Assembly (NCBI GenBank): GCA_002707155.1
Contig: PAME01000012.1
Location: forward strand, 1-61,546
From: Crocinitomicaceae bacterium
Lineage (GTDB): Bacteria; Bacteroidota; Bacteroidia; Flavobacteriales_G; Salibacteraceae
DNA: 61,546 bases
Reading direction: 5' to 3'
Shown here: positions 37,029-46,599 of the stretch, piece by piece
Position numbering within the stretch: the stretch's first letter is position 1
Layout of the letters: each line of letters starts with the position of its first letter
The notes under the pieces: model-generated
What the model saw: the letters and a program-made list of their open reading frames with translations, nothing else
What the model was told of the DNA's origin: nothing
The model's database searches: none
Position numbers and translations under genes: made by a program

Positions 37029-38042
37029 TTACTTAATCTCCCAAGTACTATTCCCAGCTAATAACTTATCCAAATCACCTTTACCAAGCGCTTCAGTTGC
37101 TTCTTGCGTTTGAGCTTCAAGGGCAACTTCATAGGTGCCTCTTTCTATAGAATAGAAAACACCAAAAGGTCTAGGCAAACTTCCTTCGCTTGGTACATCA
37201 AACATTCTTGAAAGCAAAGTAGCTTTCATATAATCGTGTTCGTCGTGTACCCACAAACCGTCCAAAGAATGTCCTTCATTCAAGTTGACAACTACTGGCT
37301 TAAATCCATCTAGTTTTATCCCAAATTCTTTTTCTGCACCGAAAACCATAGGTTGACCTTGCTCGACAAACAGAGTGGAACCACTTTTAGTAGCCTTATC
37401 CGTAAATGTGAAAAATGCTCCATCATTAAAGACGTTACAGTTTTGATAAATCTCGATTAATGAAGCTCCTGCGTGAGCGTTTCCTCTTTTTAGAATCTCT
37501 TTTAAATGTTTAGGATCTCTATCCAAGGTTCGCGCAAAAAAACTGCAATCAGCTCCAAGTGCAACTGCAGATGGGTTAAACGAATGATCTAAAGCTCCAA
37601 ATGGTGAACTTTTTGTGACTTTTCCTTCTGGAGAAGTGGGTGAATATTGTCCCTTTGTAAGGCCGTAAATTTCATTGTTGAATAAAAGAATATTTACGTC
37701 AAAGTTTCTTCTTAATAAATGAATCAGATGGTTTCCTCCAATTGATAATGAATCTCCATCGCCTGTAATTATCCAAACATCAAGTTCAGGGCGAACTGCT
37801 TTTAATCCGCTAGCAATAGAGGTGGCGCGTCCGTGAATGGAGTGCATTCCGTAGGTTTCCATGTAATATGGGAATCTACTGGAGCAACCAATACCCGAAA
37901 TGAATACAATTTCTTCTCGTTTTCGGCCCAATTCGGCAACAACACTTTGTGCTTGCTTTAAAATCGAATAATCACCACAACCAGGACACCATCTAACGTC
38001 TTGGTCTGTCGCAAAATCTTTAGCTGTAAGTGTATCTGACAT
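37029..38042 (-). CDS. korB: 2-oxoacid:ferredoxin oxidoreductase, beta subunit
   Basis: A 337-residue thiamine-diphosphate subunit. WCPGCGDYSILKQAQ and GIGCSSRFPYYMETYGMHSIHGRA are typical, and GDGDSLSIGGNH is the ThDP/Mg motif. Together with the alpha subunit encoded 23 bases upstream, it decarboxylates a 2-oxoacid, probably 2-oxoglutarate, to the acyl-CoA, reducing ferredoxin. Substrate assignment rests on similarity to KorAB pairs of aerobic Bacteroidota and is not certain. Confidence 0.92.
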   Translation of the reverse strand: MSDTLTAKDFATDQDVRWCPGCGDYSILKQAQSVVAELGRKREEIVFISGIGCSSRFPYYMETYGMHSIHGRATSIASGLKAVRPELDVWIITGDGDSLSIGGNHLIHLLRRNFDVNILLFNNEIYGLTKGQYSPTSPEGKVTKSSPFGALDHSFNPSAVALGADCSFFARTLDRDPKHLKEILKRGNAHAGASLIEIYQNCNVFNDGAFFTFTDKATKSGSTLFVEQGQPMVFGAEKEFGIKLDGFKPVVVNLNEGHSLDGLWVHDEHDYMKATLLSRMFDVPSEGSLPRPFGVFYSIERGTYEVALEAQTQEATEALGKGDLDKLLAGNSTWEIK

Positions 38043-38065
38043 AATCTCTGTTTTTTTGGTTGACC

Positions 38066-39904
38066 TTAGTATATTTCTTTAACTTTTTCAATGATCTCTC
38101 CTGCAGTGAAAGGAAGTCCTTTAATCTTACAAAGACGCACGGAAGGAATTAAGAATTTATATCGGATAAGTATATCCAATTGACCGTCATTAATTTCAGG
38201 AATTAAAACTTTATCGTAGTTCTTAAGAATATCGCCCAAGTTTTTAGGGAAAGGGTTGAGGTATTTAATATGTGCATGACTAACATCATAACCTTCTTCC
38301 AATAATTGTCTGACCGCAGTTTTTATTGCACCATAGGGTGAACCCCAAGCTAAAATCAACAACTTCCCTTTTTCTGCACCTTGGTCAATCGTTTGTAAAG
38401 GAATGTCATTTTCAATTTTCTTAATCTTTGCAGCTCGAGTTTTAACCATGTGCTCATGATTTTCTGGATCGTAAGAAACGTTTCCAGTAAGGTCTTCTTT
38501 TTCTAGTCCACCAACTCTATGCTCTAACCCAGGCATCCCAGGAATGGCCCATTCCCGAACGAGATGCTCATCTCTTTTATAAGGTTGATATTCTTTAGGA
38601 GCATATTTTGAGGGGTCAGCAAATTTCGGAGTTATTGTAGGTAAATCAGCAGCAGAAGGAAAAGCCCATGGCTCAGAACCATTTGCAATATAACCATCGC
38701 TCAACATCATTACTGGCATCATATGTTCAATCGCTAATCGACAAGCTTCAAATGCAGTCTCAAATGCATCTTTTGGAGTTGCAGGAGCAATAACCATCGT
38801 TTGTGCTTCACCGTTTCTTCCATACAATGCTTGCATCAAATCCGATTGCTCAGTTTTTGTAGGTAGCCCGGTAGATGGTCCACCACGCTGGACGTTTACA
38901 ACTACTAAAGGAATTTCCAACATTACCGCCAAGCCTAAGGCTTCACCTTTTAACGCTATTCCAGGTCCTGAAGAACCAGTTGTTGCTAATGCCCCGCCAA
39001 AAGAAGCGCCAATACAGGCAGTAACCGCAGCTATTTCGTCTTCGGCTTGAAAAGTTTTAACGCCAAAGTTTTTGTGTTTGGCCAATTCGTGTAAGATATC
39101 AGAAGCTGGAGTAATGGGATAAGAACCGTAAAATAACTGCAAGCCAGATTGCTGAGCTGCGGCAATTAACCCCATCGCAGTAGCCTGATTTCCCATAATT
39201 GAGCGGTACTTTCCTTTGGGTAAATCTGCTTTTTTTACCTCGTAACGAGAAGTAAATGTTTCCGTGGTGTCTCCGTAATGATATCCAGCTTTAAGAACAC
39301 TCAAGTTTGCTTTGAGGATCTCCGGCTTAGATGCAAACTTGCGAGTTAGAAATGCCTCAGTCCCATCCATTTTTCGATTGAACATCCAATATAGATAGCC
39401 CAACACAAACATATTTTTTGAGCGTTCAATGTCTTTTCGACTAAGCCCTGATTCTTTAAGCGTCTCTTGGGTTAGCTTAGTAATGTCCATTTGAAAAACT
39501 CGATAGTTTTTTAGGGTATCGTCTTCTAATGGGTTGGTTTCGTAATTGGCAAGCTTTAGATTTTTTCGGTCAAACCCCGATGTATTGATAATCACCAATC
39601 CATCTCGACGAACATTATGCAAACTCGATTTTAGTCCAGCAGAATTCATTGCAACCATAACGTCGGCTTGGTCTCCAGGAGTAAACACCTCTGTACTTCC
39701 AAATTTCATCTGGAATCCTGATACTCCCGCAACTGTTCCAAGTGGCGCACGTATTTCGGCTGGAAAATTTGGGAAAGTTGCTAAATCATTACCAAAAAGT
39801 GCGTTGGTATTCGCAAATTCATTCCCTGTCAATTGCATTCCATCGCCTGAGTCACCAGCAAATAGAATGGTAATTTCTTTAAGTTCTTTTTGAGTCTCGT
39901 TCAT
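38066..39904 (-). CDS. korA: 2-oxoacid:ferredoxin oxidoreductase, gamma-alpha fused subunit
   Basis: About 612 residues. The N-terminal third is the gamma domain (ILFAGDSGDGMQLTGNEFA); the rest is the alpha domain, with GNQATAMGLIAAAQQ, YPITPASDI, and QAEDEIAA and GPGIALKGEALGLAVMLEIP. This gamma-alpha fusion is the standard form paired with KorB. ATG 39904 is used; 13 further open codons upstream cover a palindrome and a -7-like box rather than coding sequence. Likely one operon with korB. Confidence 0.93.
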   Translation of the reverse strand: MNETQKELKEITILFAGDSGDGMQLTGNEFANTNALFGNDLATFPNFPAEIRAPLGTVAGVSGFQMKFGSTEVFTPGDQADVMVAMNSAGLKSSLHNVRRDGLVIINTSGFDRKNLKLANYETNPLEDDTLKNYRVFQMDITKLTQETLKESGLSRKDIERSKNMFVLGYLYWMFNRKMDGTEAFLTRKFASKPEILKANLSVLKAGYHYGDTTETFTSRYEVKKADLPKGKYRSIMGNQATAMGLIAAAQQSGLQLFYGSYPITPASDILHELAKHKNFGVKTFQAEDEIAAVTACIGASFGGALATTGSSGPGIALKGEALGLAVMLEIPLVVVNVQRGGPSTGLPTKTEQSDLMQALYGRNGEAQTMVIAPATPKDAFETAFEACRLAIEHMMPVMMLSDGYIANGSEPWAFPSAADLPTITPKFADPSKYAPKEYQPYKRDEHLVREWAIPGMPGLEHRVGGLEKEDLTGNVSYDPENHEHMVKTRAAKIKKIENDIPLQTIDQGAEKGKLLILAWGSPYGAIKTAVRQLLEEGYDVSHAHIKYLNPFPKNLGDILKNYDKVLIPEINDGQLDILIRYKFLIPSVRLCKIKGLPFTAGEIIEKVKEIY

Positions 39905-39920
39905 GCGTTTAGAGTAGATG

Positions 39921-39941
39921 CAAAAATAGCCCAAATTGGGC
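39921..39941 (-). promoter_or_regulatory. Candidate korAB promoter with an adjoining 13-base palindrome
   Basis: On the minus strand TATTTTTG (39921-39928) matches the -7 consensus TAnnTTTG. Directly upstream lies GCCCAAATTGGGC (39929-39941, plus-strand reading), a perfect inverted repeat with six-base arms, placed between the -7 box and where the -33 box should be. That is where a repressor would block RNA polymerase. The -33 element is weak. Confidence 0.4.
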
Positions 39942-39991
39942 AATTGCTCTTGTGAAGTAATTACAAATACTATTGGTTTTGGTTCGATTTA

Positions 39992-41122
39992 TTAACTGCT
40001 TTGAGCAACTTTCTCGATACTTTTCCAAAGTAAATTAGTTGTTCTATCCCAAGAAAAATCGCTCGCACGTTCTTTTCCTCTAGTTATTAGGTCTTCGGTA
40101 AGATTTGGCTCGTGAATCAATCGTTTCATTTGTTCGACTATCGACTTGTACTCAAACGGGTTACAAATCAAAGCTGCGTCACCAGCAATTTCAGGCATTG
40201 AACTTACATTACTAGTTATTACAGGAACTCCTGACTGCATTCCTTCAAGTATCGGAATTCCAAATCCTTCAAAAGTAGAAGGATAGAGCAGTGCTTCGGC
40301 TCCACCAATGGCAGTTGCAACTTGCTCTTGGGTTACGTTTTCATGAAAAATGACCGATGACTTATTAGAAATTTTTTGAAATGCACTTTCCATTTCTGAA
40401 CTCCACCATTTTCTTCGGCCGATTATCACGAAATTATGATTGTAATTCCCAGAGCTTTTAAAAGCATCAAATGCGCGAAGCATTCGAGCTATGTTTTTTC
40501 TTGGATGTAAGGTTCCGACAAAAACAAAGTAAGGTTTAGAATTAGAGAATAATCTTTGGCTTTCTGTTTTTTCAGATTCAGAAAGCGGCTTAAAACGGTC
40601 GGAAATTCCATTGTAAACCACATCGATTTTAGAAGCTTCGATGCCGTATTTGGAACCTATATCATGCTTTGAAAACTCACTAACCGTTGCTATTCGATTC
40701 GCTTTTTGCGCGAATTTGGGAAAATAATGGCGGTAATATTTGCGATACCAAAAAGGTAAATCCTTTGGATAGTGCTCAAAGTTTATATCGTGAATAACAG
40801 GTAAGCAAGGTGTCTGCGTATTCAAAGAAAGGTAGCCATCGGGCGAAAGAAATACATCGGGTTGGTATTTCTTTAGAATAGTTGGAACGGAATGTTCAAA
40901 CCATAAATACCACAAAAATGGGTGTCTGCTTGGCGGACCAATTTTTACTGGAATTACGTTGTCGTTAAAAACGAAAGAATTATCCCATTCTCTATCGAAA
41001 ATGAAAATAAATTCGTCATTAGGACGTTGCTGCGTAATTCGTTTTAGGGTTTCATAGCTGAACCACCCAATTCCGTCGAGTTTATTCTTGATTAGAAGTC
41101 GTGTGTTTACAGCTATTTTCAC
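39992..41122 (-). CDS. GT4-family glycosyltransferase
   Basis: A 376-residue GT-B glycosyltransferase. The donor-site motif EGFGIPILEGMQSGVPVITSN (E-x7-E) and FVGTLHPRKNIARMLRAFD are typical of the GT4 family, such as mannosyl- or glucosyltransferases. No signal peptide; it should act at the cytosolic face of the membrane on a lipid-linked sugar. It is divergent from the Wzz-like and O-antigen-ligase genes, so polysaccharide synthesis is the likely setting. Confidence 0.92.
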   Translation of the reverse strand: MKIAVNTRLLIKNKLDGIGWFSYETLKRITQQRPNDEFIFIFDREWDNSFVFNDNVIPVKIGPPSRHPFLWYLWFEHSVPTILKKYQPDVFLSPDGYLSLNTQTPCLPVIHDINFEHYPKDLPFWYRKYYRHYFPKFAQKANRIATVSEFSKHDIGSKYGIEASKIDVVYNGISDRFKPLSESEKTESQRLFSNSKPYFVFVGTLHPRKNIARMLRAFDAFKSSGNYNHNFVIIGRRKWWSSEMESAFQKISNKSSVIFHENVTQEQVATAIGGAEALLYPSTFEGFGIPILEGMQSGVPVITSNVSSMPEIAGDAALICNPFEYKSIVEQMKRLIHEPNLTEDLITRGKERASDFSWDRTTNLLWKSIEKVAQSS

Positions 41123-41177
41123 AAGGGCTAAACTAATTGAATTCGCTTACTTTTGGCGGACTTTTTAAAATTGAAAA

Positions 41178-42191
41178 ATGAGTACAGAACAGTACAACGA
41201 ACAATTTGATAGCACCAACCTATTGGTGTTTCTTCTTAAATGGAAAAAACAATTAATTATTGTGTGTGCAGCAGCTGCAATTGTGTCTGCAGTGGTGGCG
41301 CTAATTATCGAGGAAAAGTTTGAGTCTACTTACGTCTTTTTCCCAGCCTATTCGAGTTCGATATCGAAAGGGGTTATGACTGAAGATGCCGGTGCAAAGA
41401 ATGACATTGTGCAATTTGGTGAGGAAGAGCAAGCGGAACAAATGCTTCAGATTTTGAATTCAGAAATGATTAGAGATCGAATAGTAGCAAAGTACCAATT
41501 GATGAGTCACTATGAAATTGAGAAAGATGAAAAGTTTCCTCAAACAAAACTGATTGAAACTTGGGAGGATAATGTATCCTATAAAAGAACCGAATTTCAA
41601 TCTATAGAAATACGTGTGCTGGACAAGGATAAAAACATGGCAGCTGCTATTGCTAATGATATAGCATCATTGCTTGATTCGGCAAAAAACAAGATGATTC
41701 ACGATAGAGCGCTGCAAGCTTTGGTTGTTATTAAAGAAGAGTATGAGAAAATGGAAGCGCGAATGAGGGCTTCTGATGATACGCTTAGAATGCTGGGTGA
41801 GAAGGGAATTGCAAATGCTGAAAAGCAAACTGAAATGCTTTCTCAAGAGTATTATCAAGTACTAGCAAGTGGAAATACAAGAGCATCTCAACAGTTAAAA
41901 GAAATGCTGGATACCTTAGGTAAATATGGCCCGCTGCAAGAGCGATTAATTGATCAAAGAGAATTTGAATTAGAGCGTTTGTTATTGCTGAGGGCGAAAT
42001 ACGAGGAATTAAAGGTGGATGCAACTCAAAATGTAACCCATAAGTTTACGGTAAACAAAGCATGGGCTTCAGAGAAAAAAGCTTATCCAATTCGTTGGCT
42101 GATTGTTGTGGTTTCTGTAATTGCGACTTTTGTCTGCTCCGTACTTGTTATTATTGGTTTAGAGAATTACAATCGAATTCAAAAGCGATAA
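41178..42191 (+). CDS. Wzz-like chain-length determinant protein
   Basis: A 337-residue protein with one transmembrane helix near each end (about 27-47 and 307-330) and a long charged helical periplasmic part, the layout of Wzz/PCP co-polymerases. ILNSEMIRDRIVAKY and QSIEIRVLDKDKNMAAAIANDI are typical of the family. There is no kinase domain. It sits 19 bases before an O-antigen ligase-like gene and should set glycan chain length. Confidence 0.87.
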   Translation: MSTEQYNEQFDSTNLLVFLLKWKKQLIIVCAAAAIVSAVVALIIEEKFESTYVFFPAYSSSISKGVMTEDAGAKNDIVQFGEEEQAEQMLQILNSEMIRDRIVAKYQLMSHYEIEKDEKFPQTKLIETWEDNVSYKRTEFQSIEIRVLDKDKNMAAAIANDIASLLDSAKNKMIHDRALQALVVIKEEYEKMEARMRASDDTLRMLGEKGIANAEKQTEMLSQEYYQVLASGNTRASQQLKEMLDTLGKYGPLQERLIDQREFELERLLLLRAKYEELKVDATQNVTHKFTVNKAWASEKKAYPIRWLIVVVSVIATFVCSVLVIIGLENYNRIQKR

Positions 42192-42210
42192 GTTCAAATA
42201 CCTTACTGAT

Positions 42211-43665
42211 TTGACATTTAGCTTAGCAACAGAACGCGGTAAAACCAATTCTTTTTATTTGCTTATTGCAGTGTTTGTTGTAATAGCATCAGTTGCTACC
42301 GCATTTGAGTTTTATTACTTGTGGGGGCTTCCTATCGTATTAATAGTGATAGGAGTGGCACTGTTTAAACTCGATTGGTTGTTATTGGGCATTGTGTTTT
42401 TCACTCCGCTTTCTCAAAATCTTGAAAAATTAGAGTTTGGACTAGGTGTTTACCTACCCACGGAGCCACTCATGTTTGGTGCCATGTTGATCTTTTTGGC
42501 AAAGGTGTTGTACGATTGGAAGTTCGATATGCGTGTCTTAAAGCATCCTTTATCAATTGCCGTATTGTTGAATTTGGTTTGGATTTTTATTTGCGTTTTT
42601 CCTAGTGAGTTACCGCTTGTTTCTTTTAAGTTTTTTGTTTCAAGAATGTGGTTTGTCGTGCCTTTCTATTTTATGGCAATAGTATTGTTCAAAGACAGAA
42701 AGAATATAGATCGTTTTTTGTGGCTTTATATTATTCCGCTAGCTGGTGTAATAGTATATACTGTAATTAATCATGCTATTCGTGGTTTTGAAGAAAAACC
42801 TGCGCATTGGGTTATGCAGCCTTTTTATAAAGATCACACGAGTTATGGGGCTTTAATAGCTTTTTACATCCCAATTATTTTGTGCTACTTATGGATTAAA
42901 AAGATTCGTGTTACAGCTAAAATTCAGTTTTTCATGGTGCTCATTCTATTTGTCGTTGGTGTTATTTTTAGTTACACACGCGCTGCCTGGGTGAGTTTAG
43001 TTGGTGCATTATTGGTAACATTAGTAATTCACTGGAGGGTTCATATAAAGTATTTGCTGACTGCAGGGGCTTTCGCTTTGTTTATTTTGTTTAACCTTCA
43101 AACAGAGATTATGCAAAAGCTAGAGAAGAACAGACAAGACTCGTCTGGCGATCTCTCAGAGCATGTAGAATCTATTTCTAATGTTGCAACTGATGCGAGT
43201 AATGTGGAACGACTGAACCGCTGGAATGCTGCGCTGGATATGTTTGCCGAACGTCCAGTTTTTGGCCATGGACCTGGCACCTATTCGTTTTTATATGCTC
43301 CATATCAACATTCCAATTTACTTACCATTATCTCTACAAACTTCGGTGATGGAGGAAATGCGCATAGCGAGTATTTTGGTCCATTAGCAGAGACGGGCGT
43401 GCTTGGTTTAGTAACATTTTTGGTGCTTATCTTTATGTTTTACTATACCGCAATACCGCTTTACTATAAGCTGGAGGAGCAGAGCACTAAATTGCTAAAC
43501 CTCGGAGCCATTTTAGGGATAACGACGTATTTGATTCACGGTTTTTTGAATAACTTTTTAGATACGGATAAAGCCTCAGTTCCGTTTTGGGGCTGTTTTG
43601 CTATTGTAGTTGCGTTGGACCTATACGCAAGAAAAACAAAAGAAAATACGGGTATTGAAGTCTAA
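42211..43665 (+). CDS. O-antigen ligase / polymerase family membrane protein (Wzy_C)
   Basis: A 484-residue protein with about 11 hydrophobic helices and a large periplasmic loop containing GHGPGTYSF and NAHSEYFGPLAETGVLGL, the hallmark of the O-antigen ligase (WaaL/Wzy_C) family. It joins or polymerises lipid-linked glycans at the periplasmic face. The start is set at TTG 42211; the frame is open and protein-like further upstream (KSDKFKYLTD) into the wzz-like gene but without ATG or GTG, so the true start may be an unusual codon. Forms an operon with the Wzz-like gene. Confidence 0.87.
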   Translation: MTFSLATERGKTNSFYLLIAVFVVIASVATAFEFYYLWGLPIVLIVIGVALFKLDWLLLGIVFFTPLSQNLEKLEFGLGVYLPTEPLMFGAMLIFLAKVLYDWKFDMRVLKHPLSIAVLLNLVWIFICVFPSELPLVSFKFFVSRMWFVVPFYFMAIVLFKDRKNIDRFLWLYIIPLAGVIVYTVINHAIRGFEEKPAHWVMQPFYKDHTSYGALIAFYIPIILCYLWIKKIRVTAKIQFFMVLILFVVGVIFSYTRAAWVSLVGALLVTLVIHWRVHIKYLLTAGAFALFILFNLQTEIMQKLEKNRQDSSGDLSEHVESISNVATDASNVERLNRWNAALDMFAERPVFGHGPGTYSFLYAPYQHSNLLTIISTNFGDGGNAHSEYFGPLAETGVLGLVTFLVLIFMFYYTAIPLYYKLEEQSTKLLNLGAILGITTYLIHGFLNNFLDTDKASVPFWGCFAIVVALDLYARKTKENTGIEV

Positions 43666-43684
43666 ATGAATGAGATGGAGAAGC

Positions 43685-44370
43685 TTAAAGGCTTTTTCCT
43701 CTTTCTACCGAGAAAGGTTTTCCGAATTTTACTTTTTTAATCCCCAATTCAACTTCTTCAATTGAAACCGTGTATTCTTTCCGAACTTTTACTTTTTGAT
43801 TGTGGGTATGGTATTTTATCTCTCGCACTAGCATATGAAAGTCCGAAAGGTGGCTATCCATAAGTAGTCGATAAGTTACTGACTTGGTGATTGCACCGTC
43901 TTTATTGTAGTACTTCCAGACACCCATTCGAATTGGGTAAGGATTTACAGAAATGAATTTTCTACTGTATTTGTGATAAAATCCCAATTGGTAGCTTTCA
44001 CTTACCTCAAGGATTCCATTTTTATCATAGATCTTTACTTTTCCTATAAATGCTTCCGCACGAGGTCTGAAATATTCCATGTGTAAGTTTCCTCTCTTAT
44101 CTTTAAGATGAATATAAAGTGAGTCCTTAGTTCTTGAACGGTTTTGTAATATCGAGTCTTGCTCAGTTATGGGGTTTTTGCAACGCAAACACAATTCTTT
44201 TTTACTTAATAAGCAATCAATATCTCCAATTTGCTGGTGGCAATTGTGGTGAAAAGCCTTGAAGGTGCTAAACTCTTTGTCCACCGCATAGGTTAAGGTG
44301 TCGGTTTGGCAAAATGATAAATGAAGTGCTCCCAGAAGGATAATAAAACAAAGGACTTTTTGGGGATCAT
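43685..44370 (-). CDS. Secreted MORN/YwqK-like protein with an apparent frameshift in the signal peptide
   Basis: The main frame (from GTG 44284, 199 codons) lacks an export signal, but in-frame sequence upstream reads VLCFIILLGALHLSFCQTDT, a clear signal peptide without a start codon. An ATG at 44370 lies in the next frame (MIPK), and one extra A in the five-A run (44357-44361 as T on plus) would fuse them into about 228 residues. The mature protein has a CLRCK pair and beta-hairpin units such as MGVWKYYNKDGAI that resemble MORN/YwqK repeats. Function unknown. Convergent with the O-antigen ligase gene. Confidence 0.68.
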
Positions 44371-44444
44371 TTTACAAAGGAAAAGAACAATTAACCTAGA
44401 GTAACTATACTGAGGAATTGTTTTAAAGATACTACGGTTAGCAC

Positions 44445-45673
44445 TTACACCTTAAACAGAATAGTCAAAGCTGCAATATCATCGGTTACTTTTGAGTGTT
44501 GAGCAAAAGTCTGCAGGTCATTGGTTACATGTTCAATTAAGCCATCTAGCTCTACTTTATCGAAGGATTTGAGACTTTCCTTAATTCTATTTACTCCAAA
44601 ACACTCGCCGTGTTCATTTTCCAGTTCATTTACACCATCAGTATAGCATGTTAAAATAGAATTCGTTCTAAGAGTTATAGATTGAGTTTCAAATGGTGGC
44701 AGAACATCCAGCATTCCTAATCCTGGGATACAAGATTTAAGTTCATAAACTCGCTTATCATTGAATAGAAATCCGCTGGGATGCGCACAGTTTACATACT
44801 CTAATTCTTTATTGATACAATCGTATTTACCTACAAAAAAGTAATAAAACGATCTCCTCTGCTACTTTCAATTACCGATTTGTTTAAGAGGTTTAGCAAT
44901 TTTACCAAAGGAATTCCTTGATTTACCGTGGCTCGAAAAGTTGCTTGGAAATTAGACATTAGCAGTGCCGCTGAAATTCCTTTACCGCTTATATCGGCAA
45001 TACAGAAATAATACTCATTCTCACTGGTTTGAATGAGATCATAGTAATCGCCTCCAACTTCTCCAAAAGATTGATGTATAGCTTTTGCCGAAAGGTGATT
45101 GTTGTTTGGTAAAACACTTGGTAATAATCCTTTTTGAATCTGCTCGGCTAGTTGTAATTCTCTTTTCAATCCGACTTGTTCCAATTGAGCACGGGCCATT
45201 CGTTTGTTTTCAATGGCTACTGTTATAATATTTGCTGTTGTCTGGATATAATTGAGGTTTTTCACAACGGTACTCATCTTAAGACTTTCTTCTGCCTCAT
45301 CTTTCAATAAAAGATAGCCCAAAGCTATTTTTTTATGAAGCACAGGCACCACAAGATCAAAGGAATTCAGGCAGTTGTCCTGTAAATTTGACAAGTTTCC
45401 TACGTCATTAAATTGGCTTAGGTTTTCTATTGTCTCCTCTGTGAAAGTGAAATTTGGGCAACCGATTTCAAATGCAATTTTCCACTCTTTTTTTAATTGA
45501 GATAGAAAAACCACTTTGCCAATTTTAAGGTCAGTTGATAGAATTTCACCAAATAATTTGAACAGTTCTGTGGAGGGCTTATTCTCGTTTATAGCGCGAG
45601 TAACTTCTAATATTCTATGAAGCTTATACTTTGTATCGAGTAGTTTATCTCTTTGCGAAGAGTTAAGTGCCAT
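44445..45673 (-). pseudogene. SpoIIE/RsbU-type PP2C phosphatase interrupted by a homopolymer frameshift
   Basis: Two segments make one protein of about 409 residues. The first (44831-45673) has a GAF-like sensory domain (about 20-165) and the start of the PP2C domain (QLAEQIQKGLLPSVLP, GEVGGDYYDLI, ADISGKGISAALLM). It ends RFITFL at TAG 44831-44833. One more T in the six-T run (A run 44835-44840 on plus) restores RFITFFVGKYDCINKELEYVNCAHPSG, which continues to the second part (from 44714) with YTDGVNELENEHGE and TDDIAALTILF, the metal-binding end. Without repair the phosphatase would be inactive. The start overlaps the LpxD-like stop by one base (TAATG). Confidence 0.85.
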
Positions 45674-46593
45674 TACTGGTTCTCCTTTGCGAGTCTTTTG
45701 AGCGTATAAATTTCTCTGAATTTTCCTTTGCTTTCCTCACAGGGTGAACCGAAATAGCTTTTATTCGCTTCTAAGCTTTTTCCAACCCCAGATTGGGCAT
45801 ATACAACAACACCTTCATGAATTGTTAAGTCACTTGCTACGCCAACTTGCCCCCATAATGTTACGTTGTCCTCAATAATTACACAGCCAGCTATGCCAAC
45901 TTGGCTTGCAAATAAGCAGTTTTTACCGATTACAGTATCATGCCCAACGTGAATCAAATTATCCAGTTTAGTGCCTTCTCCAATTATTGTATCTCCAGTC
46001 ACGCCTTTATCAATAGTGCAGTTTGCACCGATATGAACCTTGTTTTTTAGCACAACCTTACCGCAAGAAGTAAATTGCTGATAGTTGCCTTCACGCTTTT
46101 GGTAATAGAAGGCATCAGCTCCTAAAACTGTGTTGGAATGAATCAGCACATCGTCACCAATTATTGTGTTATCATATATAGAAACTCCTGAGTGAATTTT
46201 GCAGTTCTTTCCAATTACTACATTATTTCCAATAAATACATTGGGTTGAATAATAGATCCTTCACCAATTTTAGCTGAATCCGCTAAAGCTTTGGTAGCT
46301 TTTTGAAAGGGGCTAAAATGGTCAATTAATTTTAAGGTATCCGCAAAAGGGTCTTTGCTAATTAGCAGCACTTTTCCGTCAGGGGCATCGACTTCTTTAT
46401 TAATAAGGATAATAGTTGCCGCTGAATTTAGCGCCTTTTCATAGTATTTTGGATGATCTACAAATACAATGTCTCCTGGCTCAACTTTATGAATTTCATT
46501 GAGTCCGAGAATTTTGAAATCCAAGTTACCAATAGGTTTAGCGCCTATTAAACTTGCAATCTTTCCAAGAGTTTGCGGAGGGGTAAACTTCAC
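45673..46593 (-). CDS. Second LpxD-like acyltransferase (left-handed beta-helix)
   Basis: A 306-residue protein with an N-terminal UDP-sugar-binding-like domain (about 1-105) and a hexapeptide left-handed beta-helix (about 106-285). The His in HVGHDTVIGKN corresponds to the LpxD catalytic position, and GKVVLKNKVHIGANCTIDKGV matches LpxD. It differs from the first LpxD at 50017-51057 and is a paralogue, possibly an N-acyltransferase for another hexosamine in envelope synthesis. It lies 6 bases after efp, within the lipid A operon. Confidence 0.85.
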   Translation of the reverse strand: MKFTPPQTLGKIASLIGAKPIGNLDFKILGLNEIHKVEPGDIVFVDHPKYYEKALNSAATIILINKEVDAPDGKVLLISKDPFADTLKLIDHFSPFQKATKALADSAKIGEGSIIQPNVFIGNNVVIGKNCKIHSGVSIYDNTIIGDDVLIHSNTVLGADAFYYQKREGNYQQFTSCGKVVLKNKVHIGANCTIDKGVTGDTIIGEGTKLDNLIHVGHDTVIGKNCLFASQVGIAGCVIIEDNVTLWGQVGVASDLTIHEGVVVYAQSGVGKSLEANKSYFGSPCEESKGKFREIYTLKRLAKENQ

Positions 46594-46599
46594 CTCAAA

